NCBI GenBank assembly: GCA_035328465.1
Contig: DAOLIQ010000008.1
Coordinates: forward strand, 10,020-74,019
Length of the DNA: 64,000 nt
Reading direction: 5' to 3'
Source: JADJEI01 sp035328465
Lineage (GTDB): Bacteria; Bacteroidota; Ignavibacteria; Ignavibacteriales; Ignavibacteriaceae
Both the position numbers and the translations under genes were made by a program. Positions 38,064 to 45,960 of this stretch are shown here, in pieces. Each line of letters opens with the position of its first letter. Positions within the stretch are counted from its first letter, which is position 1. The notes under the pieces are model-generated. The model saw nothing but the letters and a program-made list of their open reading frames with translations, did not search any database and was not told where the DNA came from.

Positions 38064-38422
38064 TTTCTAAACCTTTCATTAACTAAAATATTCAGTTCCT
38101 TTAATTCTTTTGAAGAAATAATACTATCGTTTAATGATGCTTCAAATTTGGAGTAAATAATGTCTAATTCTTCATCCGAAAGATCGCGGAATTTTTCCAG
38201 ATTAAATAAGGTAGTATTCAGCATAGTTTCCAATGAATCTTTCTGTGGGGAATCTTTTATAAATTTAAATTGATTTTCAAAATCATCAACAATATATTTT
38301 TTCGCAAAATTATTACCTTGCTGAAATAAAAACTCTTTGCCTTCGTGATCAATCCAATATATAATTAGAGCTGTTAAAATTGTTAGAATGAAAATAACTT
38401 TTATGAAGCAGCCTTTCTTCAT
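38060..38422 (-). CDS. Small single-pass membrane protein of unknown function
   Basis: 120 residues with an N-terminal helix (FIKVIFILTILTALIIYWI) and a charged helical remainder, probably periplasmic. It sits between the CorC-like gene and the MCE gene with 4-nt overlaps on both sides, so it is clearly part of that operon. No domain is recognised. Its position suggests an accessory envelope role. Confidence 0.6.
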   Translation of the reverse strand: MKKGCFIKVIFILTILTALIIYWIDHEGKEFLFQQGNNFAKKYIVDDFENQFKFIKDSPQKDSLETMLNTTLFNLEKFRDLSDEELDIIYSKFEASLNDSIISSKELKELNILVNERFRK

Positions 38423-39699
38423 TTCTGGATTTCTTCAATTAAAACTTTTGTAATTCTTTTCTTGAAAACTTCTTTAACAACGAATTTATACCGCCCCCTT
38501 TTAATTGAAAATCCTTCACGCGGAATTGTACCTGCTTCATTGATTAGATAGCCGGCTAAAGTTTCGAAATCTTTATTTTCGATTTCGATAAATCCATCCA
38601 AATATTCATTTAATTCTTCGATGCTTAATTTACCAAGAGCTAGATATTGTCCATCGATTAATTTAGTGAAAGAGTTTTCCTCTTTATCAAACTCGTCTCT
38701 TATTTCTCCGACTACTTCTTCTATTATATCTTCCATTGTTATCATGCCTGCGGTTCCACCATATTCGTCCACAACAATTGCAATGTGCATTCTTTTTGTC
38801 TGAAATTCTTGCAGAAGTTCATCTATCAATTTTGATTTGGGTACAAAGTACGCTTTTCGTGCAAAAGTATTTAATTTCAGATTGTTTGTACTGTCAGCTT
38901 CTTTTAGAAATTTTAAAATGTCTTTGGCATAAATTATACCTATAATTTCATCGAGATCATTTTTAAAAAGTGGAATGCGGCTATGTGCGGTTTCAGTAAT
39001 TAATTTCAGCAACTCTCGAAAATCATTTTTTTCTTCAATTGAAATCATATCTACACGCGGAGTCATTATCTCCCCCACCGTAACAGATCGAAAAGAGACT
39101 AAACTGTTAATCAGCCCATGTTCTTCGTCTTCAATTTTTCCATGTTCGATCACAATGTCGGTTAATTCAGATATGTCCTCAGGCAATATGGCGGTCTTTG
39201 ATTTGTCAAAATTAAGTCGGGAGGATAAAGACTTGATAAATTCGGTAATAGTTTCAGCTATTGGAAATAGAAACACTGCGATCCAGAACATCGGAATTGC
39301 AGAGATTTTTGCTGCGGCAATAACATTTTTTGAAGCCCAGACTTTTGGCAGCAGTTCACCGAATAGAATAATGGAAATGGTCAGAACCAATATCTGGATG
39401 GTTAAGATAACATCAGCAGATATACCGTGTTGTGCAGAGAAATCCAATGCAAGAGAAACACCAACAATTGAAGCCGAGACATTTACTGTTGTATTGCCAA
39501 GAAGAATAACTACCAATAGCCTTCTTGGGCGCTCAAGCAACTCACTAATATATCTGCTGATAAGATTGGATTCACCAAAGTAATTTTTAATCTTTTTTCT
39601 ATCTAAAGAAAATAATGCAACCTCAGAACCTGAAAAAAATCCGGAAAAAATAATTAGAATAAAAAGAGCAAAAATTTTCAAAGACCAATAAGAATCCAA
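38419..39699 (-). CDS. CNNM/CorC-type (GldE-like) membrane protein with CBS domains
   Basis: 426 residues. An N-terminal DUF21 transmembrane domain (about 1-180, beginning FSGFFSGSEVALFSLDRKK) is followed by two CBS domains (about 200-320, VGEIMTPRVDMISIE ... MITMEDIIEEVVGEI) and a C-terminal CorC/HlyC domain. Family members are linked with magnesium or cobalt efflux. In Bacteroidota the GldE protein of gliding species has the same architecture and its gene follows ssb, as here. Transport activity is not shown by the sequence. Confidence 0.85.
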   Translation of the reverse strand: MDSYWSLKIFALFILIIFSGFFSGSEVALFSLDRKKIKNYFGESNLISRYISELLERPRRLLVVILLGNTTVNVSASIVGVSLALDFSAQHGISADVILTIQILVLTISIILFGELLPKVWASKNVIAAAKISAIPMFWIAVFLFPIAETITEFIKSLSSRLNFDKSKTAILPEDISELTDIVIEHGKIEDEEHGLINSLVSFRSVTVGEIMTPRVDMISIEEKNDFRELLKLITETAHSRIPLFKNDLDEIIGIIYAKDILKFLKEADSTNNLKLNTFARKAYFVPKSKLIDELLQEFQTKRMHIAIVVDEYGGTAGMITMEDIIEEVVGEIRDEFDKEENSFTKLIDGQYLALGKLSIEELNEYLDGFIEIENKDFETLAGYLINEAGTIPREGFSIKRGRYKFVVKEVFKKRITKVLIEEIQK

Positions 39700-39734
39700 T
39701 AAATCAAAATTTCCTAAATTGTTTTACAAAATAT

Positions 39735-40154
39735 TTAGAACGGAAGATCCTCGTTCGGATCAGTCTGTATATCCGGTGCGATTGACATTCCGGATTCTTC
39801 CGATTCAGATTGTCCTCCCTCTGAGGAACTATCTAAAGGTATTAGTTTCTCAGCGATAATGTCTGTCGTATATCTTTTAACATTATCCTTGTCTGTGTAA
39901 TTGCCGTATGAAATTCTGCCTTCGACATAAAACTTTTTGCCTTTCTTAAGTTTATCTTTCATGAAATCAGATAAACTGAATCCAGTTATTTTATGCCAAT
40001 CAGTTGTGCCAGTCCAATTACCTTCTTTATTTTTATAACGATTTTCCGTTGCTAAAGTAAAGTTTGTAATTGAAAGATTATTATTAGTAAATCTTGTTTC
40101 AGCATCCTTACCAAGATGACCGATCAACATCACTTTGTTTACTGAGAAAGCCAT
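39735..40154 (-). CDS. ssb: Single-stranded DNA-binding protein
   Basis: 139 residues. The OB fold covers about 1-105 (SVNKVMLIGHLGKDAETRF, WHKITGF, KGKKFYVEGRI, in parts). A flexible linker and the acidic tip DPNEDLPF, which recruits repair and replication partners, end the protein. A ribosome-binding site TAGGAG lies about 8 bp before the ATG. It is transcribed away from the pilin-like operon. Confidence 0.95.
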   Translation of the reverse strand: MAFSVNKVMLIGHLGKDAETRFTNNNLSITNFTLATENRYKNKEGNWTGTTDWHKITGFSLSDFMKDKLKKGKKFYVEGRISYGNYTDKDNVKRYTTDIIAEKLIPLDSSSEGGQSESEESGMSIAPDIQTDPNEDLPF

Positions 40155-40310
40155 AATATGAACTCCTACATTTATTTATAGATTTTTTTTTCAATGATAA
40201 TTATAATTTGGAAAGAATGCAAATAATTTTAGTAATTAATTAAAAGGAAAATCTTTTATTTAGTTACAAATAAGAAAAAATTTTGAGTACTAGCAAGTAA
40301 TTATCAGTTT

Positions 40311-40352
40311 CAAGTAGAAGAAATATTTTCCTAAAACGGAAATATTTACTTG
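40311..40352. repeat. Imperfect inverted repeat (potential hairpin)
   Basis: Outer arms CAAGTA and TACTTG flank inner arms AATATTTTCC and GGAAATATT around a short A-rich loop; a GAAG bulge and one extra T interrupt the left arm. No T-run follows on either strand, so it is not a standard terminator. It could be an operator or an RNA structure. Confidence 0.4.
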
Positions 40353-40390
40353 TAAAATTAGGAACTACATTCATACAAATAAAATAATTA

Positions 40391-40469
40391 TCTCAAACTG
40401 TCTCAATAAATATTTTACTTCTCAAGAAAGTTCTATTTGAGTATAAATTCAAGGGGAATCTTGTCTCAA
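40391..40469 (+). promoter_or_regulatory. Cluster of TCTCAA half-sites, candidate activator-binding region
   Basis: TCTCAA occurs at 40391, 40401, 40420 and 40464. The first two are exactly 10 bp apart (one helical turn), and the third forms a dyad with TTGAG at 40437-40441 (11-bp spacer). The group lies about 60-140 bp upstream of the expected start of the sigma-54-type promoter, where enhancer-binding proteins usually bind. Its role is inferred from position only. Confidence 0.35.
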
Positions 40470-40504
40470 AACAAACAAAAACGAGAAAGCTTTAATTACC
40501 ATCT

Positions 40505-40520
40505 TTGCACGATTTTTGCT
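40505..40520 (+). promoter_or_regulatory. Sigma-54 (-24/-12) type promoter for the pilin-like operon
   Basis: TTGCACGATTTTTGCT matches the consensus TGGCACG-N4-TTGCW at all fixed positions but one (the first G of the -24 GG is T), with the exact spacing. Transcription would start near 40531, about 22 bp before the first ATG. The sigma factor gene and an enhancer-binding protein are not in this window. Confidence 0.5.
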
Positions 40521-40552
40521 AATCACTTCAATTAAAATCAGTAAGGCATAAA

Positions 40553-41062
40553 ATGAATACAGGTCAAATGATGCTCGCTATGGGAGCAATGATCTTTTTA
40601 TCGGTGATAGTGTTGAACGTTAATACAAATCAGTTAAACACTGAAGATACAATGATCAATTCCAAACTTGGATTGATTGCTGTTTCTTTAGCTACATCTT
40701 ATGTGGAAGAAGCTAATGCGCGAGCATTTGATCTTGCAACAGTTAATAATTTTGTCACCGATCTGAATGCTCTAACTGCAGCGTCAAGTTTAGGACCTGC
40801 AAGTGGAGAATATTATCCCAATTATAATGACTTTGATGATTACAATGGATTAAATAGGACTGATGTGGTTGACGAAGTTTCATTTAGAATCAAATGTACT
40901 GTTGTTTATGTAAATGCTAATTCGCCTGATACGAAGTCTTCGAACAAAACCTGGAATAAAAAGCTTACAGTTAAAATATATACTGATAAGGTTAACGGTA
41001 ATGCACTTTTAAAGGACACAATTGAAGTAAGCTCTATTTTTAGCTATTGGAAGGAAATTTGA
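40553..41062 (+). CDS. Pilin-like single-anchor protein (first gene of operon)
   Basis: 169 residues. An N-terminal hydrophobic helix (about 5-22, QMMLAMGAMIFLSVIVLNV) is followed by a helical segment with NTEDTMINSKLGLIAVSLA and EEANARAFD, then a beta-rich C-terminus. This resembles type IV pilin-like proteins (long N-terminal helix plus beta domain), but the canonical prepilin cleavage pattern with Glu at +5 is missing. It lies 8 bp before the PilW-like gene, in the same operon. The assignment is by architecture and neighbours. Confidence 0.55.
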   Translation: MNTGQMMLAMGAMIFLSVIVLNVNTNQLNTEDTMINSKLGLIAVSLATSYVEEANARAFDLATVNNFVTDLNALTAASSLGPASGEYYPNYNDFDDYNGLNRTDVVDEVSFRIKCTVVYVNANSPDTKSSNKTWNKKLTVKIYTDKVNGNALLKDTIEVSSIFSYWKEI

Positions 41063-41070
41063 GGTAACCT

Positions 41071-41700
41071 ATGGGATTTAGTACAATAATAGATATTCTT
41101 GGTTCGATGATAATTGGAGGATTACTTATGTTGACATTAACAAGACTGAGCGATAATTCAGCAAACTCAGAAGTTACCTGGGGACACGATAGACTCGTAC
41201 AGCAGGAAGTTTCGAACCTCGCCACTACTATTGAAAGTGATTTCAGGAAAATGGGCTACTCTGCAAGTGATGAGGTTCTGGACGATACAACCACATTTAT
41301 TTTTTTGGCAGATACTTCCCAAATTATTTTCAGAGCTGATTTTGACTCTGACGGTGAACTTGACAAAATGAATTACTATTTAAGCTCCACCGAAGATTTA
41401 TCTAATACACCAAATGAGAGGGATAGAATCCTTTACCGAAAATTGAATGATGAACAGCCAATGATAGTGAGTACCGGCGTTACTGATTTCTATTTAAATT
41501 ATTTCGATACTTTCAATGCCGAGCTTTCACAGCCAATCGCTGACAACAGGATGATAGAATCTTTGAGAATATCTTTTAGAATAGAGGACCCGGATGCATA
41601 CAGTGAATACAATGAAGATACAGGTGAATTTGAACAAAAATATTCCCACGCTATGTGGTCACAGTTAAGATTAACATCAAGAAATTTGAGAAAAAGATAG
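41071..41700 (+). CDS. PilW-like minor pilin-type protein
   Basis: 209 residues. The N-terminal helix (about 5-26) is followed by the pattern seen in PilW and related minor pilins: a segment with VSNLATTIESDFRKMGY, then IIFRADFDSDGELDKMNYYL, ILYRKLNDEQPMIVSTGV and DFYLNYFD. I see no Gly-x4-Glu prepilin site (the start is GFSTIIDILG). It would be an envelope protein with a periplasmic domain, perhaps part of a pilus or pseudopilus tip. A ribosome-binding site GAGGTAA precedes it. Confidence 0.6.
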   Translation: MGFSTIIDILGSMIIGGLLMLTLTRLSDNSANSEVTWGHDRLVQQEVSNLATTIESDFRKMGYSASDEVLDDTTTFIFLADTSQIIFRADFDSDGELDKMNYYLSSTEDLSNTPNERDRILYRKLNDEQPMIVSTGVTDFYLNYFDTFNAELSQPIADNRMIESLRISFRIEDPDAYSEYNEDTGEFEQKYSHAMWSQLRLTSRNLRKR

Positions 41701-41710
41701 GAGATACAAA

Positions 41711-42961
41711 ATGAGCGGTAAAGCAACTTTTATTTTAGTTTTAGCTTTCAGCGGTTTGTTCCTGCTAAAGGGAAACGAGTTAATTGGTTTTTCAAATGAT
41801 AGTATGGATAATTTTATTCAATATTACACAGAAACCAACACACACAATATTGCTACTGCTGGTGCGAACATGGCGGTTAATCAACTGTTCTTTAATAAAT
41901 ATTGGAACACCGGATATTCTAATATTCCCTTTGAAAATGGTCGATTCACTGTAACAGTAACATCTTATGGTGACGACAACCGGAAATTGGTTTCAATTGG
42001 TTCTTATGAAGGATTCAAGGACACAGTAACCGTTTTACTCCAGCCAAAAAACTTCGCTCAATATGGCAACTTTTACAATGTTATGGGTGGTGTTTGGGCC
42101 GCAACAGGCGATACATTTTCGGGACCGTTTCATACAAACGATTATTTAAATTGTTATGGCAATCCCGTTTTTCTTGGTTATACAACAACACTAAAAGGTG
42201 TTAAAAAATATAACGCTTACAGTAATCCAGTTTTCCTTGGCGGATTAGAAACTGGTGTAAGCATCCCTCTCGAGTTTGATACAAGCTCTATTAGAAAAGC
42301 TGCATATACAGATGGTAAAATTTTTCGGGATACAACAAATAAAAATTACATTACCGATGTAAAGCTCACTTTTCTTAATGATGGTAATGTTAAATACCAG
42401 GTTAATATAAACAATAAAGGCTGGACTACTGAAAAGACAACACCCCTTAAAACATTAGCACCAAATGGAGTGATTTATGTTGAAAAGGGAAATGTTTATG
42501 TTGAAGGAACTTTGAATGGGCAAGCTACAATTGTTGCTACAAAGAAAGGTACGACTTCCGCTGGAACTGTACATATCGCAAACAGCATTACCTATAACAC
42601 AAATCCATTGATCGATCCATCCTCAACAGATATGCTTGGACTCGTTGGCGAGCAAAAGGTCCAGGTTGATTTTAATTCTTCACGTGGAGATATTAATATT
42701 CACGCCTCTATTTACTCACAAAATGATGGGCTTGTAATTGATAAATATTCTAGTTACCCCTCTGCATACCATATGAATTTATTAGGCGGTGTAATTGGAC
42801 AAAAAATTCAGCCAACAGCAGTTTATAAATGGGTTGGTAAGGATTTAATACCTACTAATGGTTACAGTTATATTCACAAATATGATCAAAGATTTTACAA
42901 ACAAGTACCGCCCTATTTCCCTAAAACAAAATATTATAAAGTTATTAGCTGGGCAGAATAA
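41711..42961 (+). CDS. Large pilin-operon protein (PilX-like position), single N-terminal anchor
   Basis: 416 residues. An N-terminal hydrophobic segment (about 5-20) is followed by a helix (SMDNFIQYYTETNTHNIATA) and a long beta-rich region with a repeated local pattern: GPFHTNDYLNCYGNPVFLGY and YSNPVFLGG. That pattern recalls DUF4900-type pilus-associated proteins, a tentative comparison from memory. The GAGAT motif before the ATG may serve as its ribosome-binding site. It is the last gene of the three-gene operon, followed by a strong terminator. Confidence 0.55.
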   Translation: MSGKATFILVLAFSGLFLLKGNELIGFSNDSMDNFIQYYTETNTHNIATAGANMAVNQLFFNKYWNTGYSNIPFENGRFTVTVTSYGDDNRKLVSIGSYEGFKDTVTVLLQPKNFAQYGNFYNVMGGVWAATGDTFSGPFHTNDYLNCYGNPVFLGYTTTLKGVKKYNAYSNPVFLGGLETGVSIPLEFDTSSIRKAAYTDGKIFRDTTNKNYITDVKLTFLNDGNVKYQVNINNKGWTTEKTTPLKTLAPNGVIYVEKGNVYVEGTLNGQATIVATKKGTTSAGTVHIANSITYNTNPLIDPSSTDMLGLVGEQKVQVDFNSSRGDINIHASIYSQNDGLVIDKYSSYPSAYHMNLLGGVIGQKIQPTAVYKWVGKDLIPTNGYSYIHKYDQRFYKQVPPYFPKTKYYKVISWAE

Positions 42962-42980
42962 AACGGAAATAGTTTAATTA

Positions 42981-43018
42981 AAAAAACGGCGAACCATTAC
43001 TGTTCGCCGTTTTTTTTT
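42981..43018. terminator. Bidirectional rho-independent terminator
   Basis: A 14-bp inverted repeat (AAAAAACGGCGAAC with GTTCGCCGTTTTTT) around a 7-base loop (CATTACT) is flanked by A residues on the left and T residues on the right. It can stop transcripts of both the pilin-like operon and the convergent metallopeptidase gene. Confidence 0.92.
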
Positions 43019-43078
43019 ACTGTAGTAATTTTACATTACAAGTTTTATTGCTTAAGAATTAGGTAGTTTTCTTCTTAC

Positions 43079-43798
43079 TCAAAAAAGTGTTACACTAAAA
43101 TTTTTTAATTCTTTATCAAGTCTTTTGGCATCTCCGGTTACATTATTCAGTAATTTCCAGAACTTGCGGCTATGATTATGATGAACCGTATGCACCAACT
43201 CATGAAGTATTACATAATCAATTAAATGATCAGGCAGACGCATAAGATGAATGTTTAAATTAATATTATTTTTACCCGAACAACTTCCCCACCTTGACTT
43301 AAGATTTTTGATTGATAGGTTTTGATATTCAAATCCGAATCGATCAGATAACAGACGAACTCTTGCCGGGAAAAATGATTTTGCTTCAACTCGTAAAGCC
43401 TCGATTATTCCTTTCTTAATTGCCGATTGAACTTCTATTGATTCAGGGTTGAAAACAGATGGATGAGAAACTATTATCTTTCCTTCAGAAATACGTAACG
43501 ATATTTTTTGCTGATCTGTCGTTAATAAATGAAGTGCATAATTTCGTGGAAGGCATTTTGATTTTTCATCTATAATTGGTTTTTGAGATTCGTAGCTTTT
43601 AACCTTATCCAAATGTTTTCTAATCCATGGTTTTTTCCCTTCCACTATTGCAGCCGCATTAGAAAAACTTAGACCAATTGGTACAGATACTCTGACTCCA
43701 TGAAAGGGTTTAATCGATATATTTAAATACTTAGCCCTGTTACTGCGTCTGAATATTACTTCTCCAACACTTTCAACGTAAATTGTTTTATTAGTCAT
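43079..43798 (-). CDS. YgjP/SprT-like metallopeptidase
   Basis: 239 residues of the YgjP-like DUF45 family. The conserved segment KSRWGSCSGKNNINLNIHLM precedes the zinc motif HELVH (199-203) with a third His at 209 (HHNH). Many family members accompany restriction or DNA-related systems, but this copy is alone. No signal peptide is present, so it is cytoplasmic. The 185 bp upstream (43799-43983) show no clear gene. Confidence 0.85.
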   Translation of the reverse strand: MTNKTIYVESVGEVIFRRSNRAKYLNISIKPFHGVRVSVPIGLSFSNAAAIVEGKKPWIRKHLDKVKSYESQKPIIDEKSKCLPRNYALHLLTTDQQKISLRISEGKIIVSHPSVFNPESIEVQSAIKKGIIEALRVEAKSFFPARVRLLSDRFGFEYQNLSIKNLKSRWGSCSGKNNINLNIHLMRLPDHLIDYVILHELVHTVHHNHSRKFWKLLNNVTGDAKRLDKELKNFSVTLF

Positions 43799-43983
43799 TT
43801 GATTTAAGCGGAATGGAAATGGAATTATTTTCTAGTGAAAATTAAATAAACGACCGAAGACTGTTGTGAGAAATTGTGACAAGGCTAAAAAAAATACTGA
43901 CAACACAAGACAATAAAATTTTCAATAGCTGAATAACTCTCAAAAACAAAATTAAAGTTCTTCAGTTATAATTAAAATTATTT

Positions 43984-44403
43984 TTATTTATTTACAGTTA
44001 GTATCCAGGCATCTTTAAAATCATTCATTTTCCAAATTTCATTTCTAATTTTTTCAGCATCAGATTTAGATGTATAAGCCGAACTCAATTGTACAACATA
44101 AAGATTAACTTCTTTGCTGTAAGCAATATTAAGTGAATGATTTATTTTATACTTACTTTCATTTAAAAAATTTTCAGCTCTTTCTTTCGTAGTGAATGCT
44201 CCAATCTGAACAACATAGTAAGTGACTCCAAGCGAAGGATACTGCATTGGATCTGTAAGTTCAAAAGTCGAATCGGATTTAACTTCATCAAATACATAAA
44301 CTTCATCTGATTTTTCGTCAGTCGTTTCGGTGGTTGATGAACAACCTGCGATGATAATCGAAATCAAGCTTATAACGAAAATGTTTTTCAATAATTTATT
44401 CAT
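43984..44403 (-). CDS. SPOR-domain lipoprotein
   Basis: 139 residues. A lipoprotein signal (ISLISIIIAGCSS) places the lipidated Cys at 21. An acidic linker leads to a C-terminal SPOR domain (about 65-137, YYVVQIGAFTTKERAENFL ... YVVQLSSAYTSKSDAEKI). SPOR domains bind denuded glycan strands at division sites. It stands alone, with its own upstream region. Confidence 0.88.
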   Translation of the reverse strand: MNKLLKNIFVISLISIIIAGCSSTTETTDEKSDEVYVFDEVKSDSTFELTDPMQYPSLGVTYYVVQIGAFTTKERAENFLNESKYKINHSLNIAYSKEVNLYVVQLSSAYTSKSDAEKIRNEIWKMNDFKDAWILTVNK

Positions 44404-44460
44404 ATAAAAAATGTCCTTCCTATTATGAAATTCAAATTATGGAAATAAAGGAATTAATCA

Positions 44461-44499
44461 AAAGAAGAAAAAGAAGGGATGAAAAATTCATCCCTTCTG
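44461..44499 (-). terminator. Rho-independent terminator after the SGNH hydrolase gene
   Basis: A perfect 12-bp stem (AGAAGGGATGAA with TTCATCCCTTCT) with a 3-base loop lies 14 bp past the SGNH stop codon. On the minus strand it is followed by a T-rich tract (TTTTCTTCTTTT). Confidence 0.85.
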
Positions 44500-44513
44500 A
44501 AGATAGGATTTAA

Positions 44514-45944
44514 TTAAAATAACAAATGCTCAAATACCTTTGCAGGAATATCAAAGTAATTACTATTTCCATTCAGCTTTGATGCAAGAACAATGCTTCC
44601 GGGGATAGTTGAAACATCTATCAATGGAATGTTCGCACTGAATTTAGTATTCATAACTTTAATAAATTCATTTGCGATAATTGCCTGCCCCCTGCTCGAA
44701 GGATGAACACCGTCAAGGCTGAACAAACCGCCAGTAACATATAAAGTTGTAAAATTTATCCCGTTGTAATTAGTTCCGCCAGTAAAATCATTTTGTCTAA
44801 TTGAGTTAAAAATTCCATTTATATCTACAAGTCCGAAACCAAAATTCGCTGCAGCAGTTGCAATTGCACCATTGAAAGCTGCGACTGCATCATTTGCAAT
44901 TGTAATTTCACCGTCATCAAGTATTAGCGCATTAGGCCAGGGATTTCCAACAGAAAAGCCAAACAACTGGGTTGTATCAATACCGAAAATTGATGGGTCA
45001 CTTATTCCGTTATCGCGATAAAATTTACCGGTTGGTTTACCAAGCAAAGATGCGTATGAACTGCCTTTCAGAGTAACTAATACACCACCAGTTAATAAGC
45101 TAGTTGAATCAGCTACACCGATAACAGTAGTGCTTGATTGATAAACCAGACCTGGAGCTCCTGAAACAGTCCAAGGAACAGATAGCGCCATTTGAGGACC
45201 AACAGTTGTGAAAAAAGGAATCGCAGTTACATTTGGAATATTAGCAACAACTACCGGAACTTGTGCTTGTGCTAATGTACCGGCAATACCATTAAATAAT
45301 GCAGCAAACTGTCCAGCATCAGTTGGTGATGTTGGTGCAGTTCCCCCGCTTGTCGCATACCCAAGCACATCATTGTTTCCAATCCATAAAGTAACTAAGG
45401 TAGGGTCAAGCGTAAGCGCTTGCGAAAGTTGAGATCCAATATTTAAAGCACTGTTTCTAAGTATTAAATCGAAATACGGATTTGGCACTCCAGCAAAAAT
45501 ATACGAAGCACAATCTGTTGACTTTGTTGCAAATAGTACATCATAAACCAAAGCCCCGGGCACTCCAAGATTATTGTAAGGAGCAGAATAATTTAAATTA
45601 GTCGGCACACCTGAATTTGGATTTGTGTAAATTGAAAAAGGAGAAAGACTCCCAACTTCTAATCTACCGCCAAGTCCAGGATCGCTTATCCACGGAGTGG
45701 CAAAGCTTGTATTAACTTGCTGAGAAATAAGATTGCCGTAGGAATACATTTGTGCGCTTTCAAATAGTGTTCCTGATTGATAACCTGCTGTTATGCTGTT
45801 TCCGATAGCAACATATCTAGTGAAATCAGCGTTGCCATTAACAGGTCCTGTGGAGGGCGCAGTTAATTTGTTATAATCATCGCAGCCGGAGGTTAGTAAA
45901 AGAATAACAGTAAATAGAGCGGATAGATATTTAATTATTTTCAT
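44514..45944 (-). CDS. SGNH/GDSL-type hydrolase lipoprotein
   Basis: 476 residues. A lipoprotein-type signal (ILLLTSGCDDY) places Cys at 21. Block I reads AIGNSITAGYQSG with nucleophile Ser50 (GNS instead of GDS). Block III is WIGNNDVLG, and the catalytic Asp and His are in LDGVHPSSRGQAIIANEF. It is a predicted esterase or lipase in the outer membrane or periplasm. It lies 16 bp downstream of the FadL-type porin, so lipid hydrolysis and uptake are probably linked. Confidence 0.85.
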   Translation of the reverse strand: MKIIKYLSALFTVILLLTSGCDDYNKLTAPSTGPVNGNADFTRYVAIGNSITAGYQSGTLFESAQMYSYGNLISQQVNTSFATPWISDPGLGGRLEVGSLSPFSIYTNPNSGVPTNLNYSAPYNNLGVPGALVYDVLFATKSTDCASYIFAGVPNPYFDLILRNSALNIGSQLSQALTLDPTLVTLWIGNNDVLGYATSGGTAPTSPTDAGQFAALFNGIAGTLAQAQVPVVVANIPNVTAIPFFTTVGPQMALSVPWTVSGAPGLVYQSSTTVIGVADSTSLLTGGVLVTLKGSSYASLLGKPTGKFYRDNGISDPSIFGIDTTQLFGFSVGNPWPNALILDDGEITIANDAVAAFNGAIATAAANFGFGLVDINGIFNSIRQNDFTGGTNYNGINFTTLYVTGGLFSLDGVHPSSRGQAIIANEFIKVMNTKFSANIPLIDVSTIPGSIVLASKLNGNSNYFDIPAKVFEHLLF

Positions 45945-45960
45945 TTTTCATTTTCCTCTC

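Larger units (their letters stand above)
40155..40552. other. Divergent intergenic regulatory region (398 bp)
   Basis: This is the longest non-coding stretch in the window, between ssb (minus) and the pilin-like operon (plus). It holds the ssb ribosome-binding site and presumably promoter at its left end, an imperfect hairpin at 40311-40352, four TCTCAA half-sites with one inverted partner at 40391-40469, and a sigma-54-type promoter at 40505-40520. No convincing open reading frame is visible. Confidence 0.6.

Noticed and set aside
38975..39583. 202-codon plus-strand frame
   Set aside because: It lies antisense within the CorC/GldE-like gene and its protein has no domain or coherent composition.
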